Origin: Ilex aquifolium
Lineage: Eukaryota; Streptophyta; Magnoliopsida; Aquifoliales; Aquifoliaceae
DNA length: 64,000 bases
Reading direction: 5' to 3'
Assembly: GCA_951799425.1 (NCBI GenBank)
Contig: OX637402.1
Coordinates: 29,728,492 to 29,792,491, forward strand
In this document: positions 60,046 through 64,000 of the stretch, in pieces
Numbering within the stretch: the first letter of the stretch is position 1
Layout: every line of letters begins with the position of its first letter
Notes under the pieces: model-generated
Told to the model about the DNA's origin: nothing
The model's database searches: none
What the model saw: only the letters and a program-made list of their open reading frames with translations
Translations under genes and position numbers: made by a program

Positions 60046-63000
60046 GTGTGTGTGTGTGTGTATATATATATTAATGACAAGAGAAATATGTTTAATGGCA
60101 AGGATAATGACAAAAAAAATTAAAATTTAAAATAGCTAAGATTTACAAATTTTGTGATAATATAATTCTTCCATTATATTAGGAAATCTTCAATACAAGA
60201 AAACAAAATAAAAAATCAGCTTAATTACAAAAAGAAATATGCATGATTTAAAGGAAGATAAATATGTCGAAGGAAAATCATAAAAGTCAAATTGTGTACT
60301 TGGACACAATTAAGTTCTAAAAATAAAGATTTAATGACCTAACATTAAGAGCTATGTATTTTTTGACCAATAACTCTAATTTTATATACCTCCTTACAAT
60401 TTTCCTTTTTTTTGGATTTTTTGGGTGTGTGTACAATTTTTTAGACTTATTTGAGGAAAAATATATGGATAAGTTATTTACTCTATTAAGTTCAATTTTA
60501 ATAAAACATATTGTGTTTAGATACAAAATTCAAATGAAATCAAAACTTTTGTACCTAAATATCCTCCATTAAATTATACATTCTTAATTGACAGTTATGT
60601 ATTTAATTAAATATGTAAAGATTTCATTAGACATTATTATTCTTTTTTAAATTTTGAATTGCAATTTTGTATTATGTCTCTGCCTTAAAAAGTGTTATTC
60701 AATGGCCGGTTTCCTTGCGATTTCATTCAACATTTGACTTAGCGATTTCATTTATCCGGTTACGGTATCTTCTTAATTTATTTTCATTTGCTTCCGAAGT
60801 CTATTTTTCTTAATCAATTGATTATTTCTCAGAAAAAAAGAATTGAAAATATTGATCACCATCATCGGCTTGAAAGTAAGTTTTTAATAATTAAAATTTT
60901 TTCTTTTATTCGACCATTTTTACTAGGAAATCGCAATTTCGATTTGGTCACGTTTATGTGTTTTGTTAGATATTATGGGTTGTTCCTTGTTGGGATGTAG
61001 AGAAAAAAGAACTTCTTTATTTATTTTAATGGGTGTAACTGTTTTTTAATGGGTGTAACAATTACAGTCTCATGCAATTGTTAAGGCATGATGTATTTCT
61101 AATTGGATAAAGTCCAAAGATGTATATGGTCTTGTTTTTATGCAAACATGAATTATGTTGCAAAAACTTGAATAGAGGTACAACATATAATTACTTAATA
61201 GAGTTAGTTACTCAAAACTTAACACAATAAAATTTCATAATTTATACTTAATTTATCAGATTACCCAAAATTGATATTATACTTTTCATTGAAACAAACA
61301 ACATCCAAAACTAAACAACTATGTTAGGGTATCATAAAGTAACTATATGGTGTATTTATATTAACCTAACCATTACCCCACATATTGGTAACTGTTTAAA
61401 TTTTTATAATGGTTTTGAGCTAGGTTTTTAGGAGCATTATACCCTTTTGGGTGTAACTCAGTTGCATACAGTAACTTCATTGTGTACATACTGTTATCTA
61501 TCACTGTAGGGGTGTAACTCAGTTTCATATCATGAATATGTACATTCACCATACAGTTACTCACTATAGTAATTCATACGATATACACATAATTTTGATA
61601 AGTAGAACTCAATTCATTTAGATTGAAGAATTGACCTTTTATTATTTTCTTTTAACAAAAAATGGGTTGGGATTTTATCAACTAAAAAAAAAAAACTAAA
61701 CTAATTTTTTTTTTATTTTAATAAACAAACTCTTACCTTTGTGCGATTCAAATGATGTCCGTAATTCCAAAACAGTTACCAACAACAGAGATAAGAGTGA
61801 AATCCTTTGAATCCTAAAGTAGTTACTTAACATTGTTAGATCAAACAAAAAAAAATTAAAACTGTTTAGAATTTGTATTCAAATACCTTCAATTTTGGAA
61901 TTACTCATTTAATATAAAAGAATTCTGATCTGAAAACAGTTACATTAAACAGTTACTGATTATATACGACACCAATCAGTTACAATTGTCGTATGGTACA
62001 CCAATAATTTATTCATGTTTTCTGAAAATCGTTAGACCAATCAGTTACACCAATAATGAGACACCAGTCAATTAGAACTGTCTTATGATATACCAAATAG
62101 TTATTCATGTGGTCTGAAAAAGTTACATTGAACAATTACTAAAATTATACTACACCAACCAATTACAATTGCCCTATGATGTACCAATAATTTATTCATA
62201 TGTTCTAACGACAGTTTGATCAGACAGTTACACTAATTATGAGACACTAATTAGTTATAATTGTCCTATAATACACTCAATAGTTATTCATGTATTCTGA
62301 AAATAGTTACACTAATCAATCTATTGCATCATTCAATTGTTTAGTTAGACCAAAAAATTACACTATTCAGTATTACCACATACCAAATTAGGTGAACCAA
62401 GAAATTATACTAACGAGTTACATCATATAGGGATACCAAACAGATAAACCAATGACCTATAGTATTAAACCAAAATATTACACTTGGCAATCGCACCATC
62501 CAGTGACAACAAAGAGCTATAACAACGACATATACCAAACAGTTTTACAAAAAAAAAATTTTAAACCTGAAATGTGAAAAGTAATCTAATTAAAATTGCA
62601 ATCTATAAATGACTTTTCCAGAGATTCTTGTCTTCCAAATCTTTGTAATATTTTTTATTTTCAAATTTGCCGAAGATCAAGGGATATGTTATATGCTTCT
62701 TGACTTTCCGTTTTTTTCTTTAATGGAGTTGAAGATGACGCTTGTAATCAAAATCGGTTTGCATTATTTTTCTTTCAACTTAATGGCTTTTTGGTCATTA
62801 TCTTAAAAAATGCACTTAAACCCAAATGTGTTTTCATATTATATTTTAACTCAACTAAATCTAAATTTTTATACCAACTTCTGTTTTTCTTGAAAATTTT
62901 CACTCTTACCCGACCCAGCCCAAACTAATTTGGAGCCCATAGTGGCTCCAAAATTAGATCGAATTAGTAGAGGCGGGTCCACCTTTTAGGGCCATTGGAT

Positions 63001-63250
63001 GGGGCCGGCACATCTTTAAGTTGACGCTTGTCGGAAACATTTCTCTCTTTTGGGCAAGTCGTCAAAAAAAGGGATTATGATTCTCTTAATTATATTTTGT
63101 CTTATATATATATATATTTTTTTTACTTGTAACAGATAATGAGTGAGGGACCGTCTGTATACAATTGCTGTATATTTTTTTTATTAAATACTATTACAGA
63201 GAAGGAAGACAAATAACTTCAAATGCACTTAACAAAAGTGGCTGTAAAGG
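60046..63250. other. AT-rich intergenic region
   Basis: No gene. A CAGTTAC-rich stretch spans about 61040-62560 and contains a 183-bp tandem repeat (61969-62330). The frames at 60354-61000 and 62609-62806 have no recognisable domain. Confidence 0.5.
61969..62330. repeat. 183-bp tandem repeat, two units
   Basis: Units begin ACACCAATCAGTTACAATTG (61969) and ACACCAACCAATTACAATTG (62152). Each contains two related half-units with ATTCATGT and CTGAAAA words. The units are moderately diverged. Confidence 0.7.
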
Positions 63251-63253
63251 TGG

Positions 63254-63716
63254 GGGTGAATTATATTTTACCTTCTTGAACTATTATTATTTATTTTTTA
63301 TACCTTCAATTATAAAAATTTTCATATTATATTTTAAAATATCAATTTTATTTCATATCATTTCAATAGATAATAATGACTGTTAATAATTTTACGGTAA
63401 ATGCACATGTGAGTAGTTTGTACTGTCAACAAAAAACTGTCTATTACACATGTGTAGGTCAAAAATTAAGAAAAATACCATCCATGATTTTGTCCTCCCT
63501 AAGTTCCAAAATTTCTTCATTTGACCGACCTTCTTTTTCATCCTAGCAACCATTTGGTTACAAAAGAAGTAAAATAAAGTGATTCTAGACACTTGGCGTG
63601 ATGCTGTTTGGGGTTACAAAATTGATATTTTAGAGTATAATGTAAAAAAAATTATAATTGAGAGTACAAAATGAAATAAAGATAATAGTTTGGGGGGATA
63701 AAGTGTAATTTACTCT
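63254..63716. mobile_element. MULE-type MITE, 463 bp
   Basis: Exact 9-bp target duplication TAAAGGTGG (63245-63253, 63717-63725). Ends GGGTGAATTATATTTTACC and GGATAAAGTGTAATTTACTC are inverted, with arms of about 95 bp through AAAATATCAATTTT. Confidence 0.88.
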
Positions 63717-63725
63717 AAAGGTGGT

Positions 63726-64000
63726 GATTAGGCTAATCGGTAACTTCACAATGTTGTGTCGCATTAGCAGACAATTACAGTGGGGCTGAATGGAAAATTA
63801 CGTCTAACCCACTCCCGAAAAATATCTTTCACACATCTGCAATGCCCTTTTTACCCTTCGCGACAGAAATATATAACCATTAAGCTTGATGGCATTTTGT
63901 GTAATTTTCTCTCCGATCAAACCTATTTGCCCAAGAAACTCAAAAATCAAAATCGAGCGCGCAATTATTAACAACGGTTAGAAATTTAGAATACAACAAG
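63726..64000. other. Right edge, no feature recognised
   Basis: AT-rich with no gene or repeat that I can support. Confidence 0.4.

Overview
The window is nuclear DNA from a eudicot plant. It is AT-rich and full of intron-bearing genes, LTR retrotransposons, Mutator-like elements (MULEs), hATs, PIF/Harbinger elements, a tRNA-type SINE and long microsatellites. The species cannot be named from the sequence. All coordinates, splice sites and repeat boundaries were read by eye.

Layout. 1-828: GT-, GGT- and GA-rich repeats. 829-7531: a broken Tekay/Del-type chromovirus with near-identical LTRs. 7575-17192: a 9.6-kb Kaonashi-type MULE with a perfect 9-bp target duplication. It carries a transposase gene (+ strand) and an eight-exon Ulp1-like cysteine protease gene (- strand). 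Both genes read through except for three in-frame stops in total. A perfect 165-bp inverted repeat lies ahead of the transposase. 17.4-22.4 kb: small TIR elements, partly nested. 22.5-25.8 kb: a two-exon RBR-type E3 ubiquitin ligase gene with a SINE in its intron. 26-32 kb: mostly non-coding, with a fossil solo LTR and a faint gene relic. 32.3-35.7 kb: an intact LRR receptor kinase gene that matches CEPR1/XIP1, the receptor for C-terminally encoded peptides. 37.6-47.5 kb: a nest of transposons, including a 1.25-kb non-autonomous partner of the large MULE, three hATs, one Harbinger element and one long-TIR MULE. 47.8-48.6 kb: a CCA/ACC triplet tract. 51.7-53.4 kb: MULE-type MITEs, one inside another. 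53.5-57 kb: a possible transcript start with a 51-codon ORF. 57-64 kb: AT-rich intergenic DNA with a foldback MITE, a 183-bp tandem repeat and another 9-bp-TSD MITE.

Only two genes look like working host genes: the RBR ligase and the CEPR1-like receptor. They are about 6.5 kb apart and show no shared pathway. Everything else is transposons or their debris. The most interesting system is the MULE family. The large element has two nearly readable genes, a long perfect hairpin, and dense ATGTTACT/AGTAACAT motifs confined to its non-coding parts. The small copy at 38.4-39.6 kb shares its ends and the same motif.
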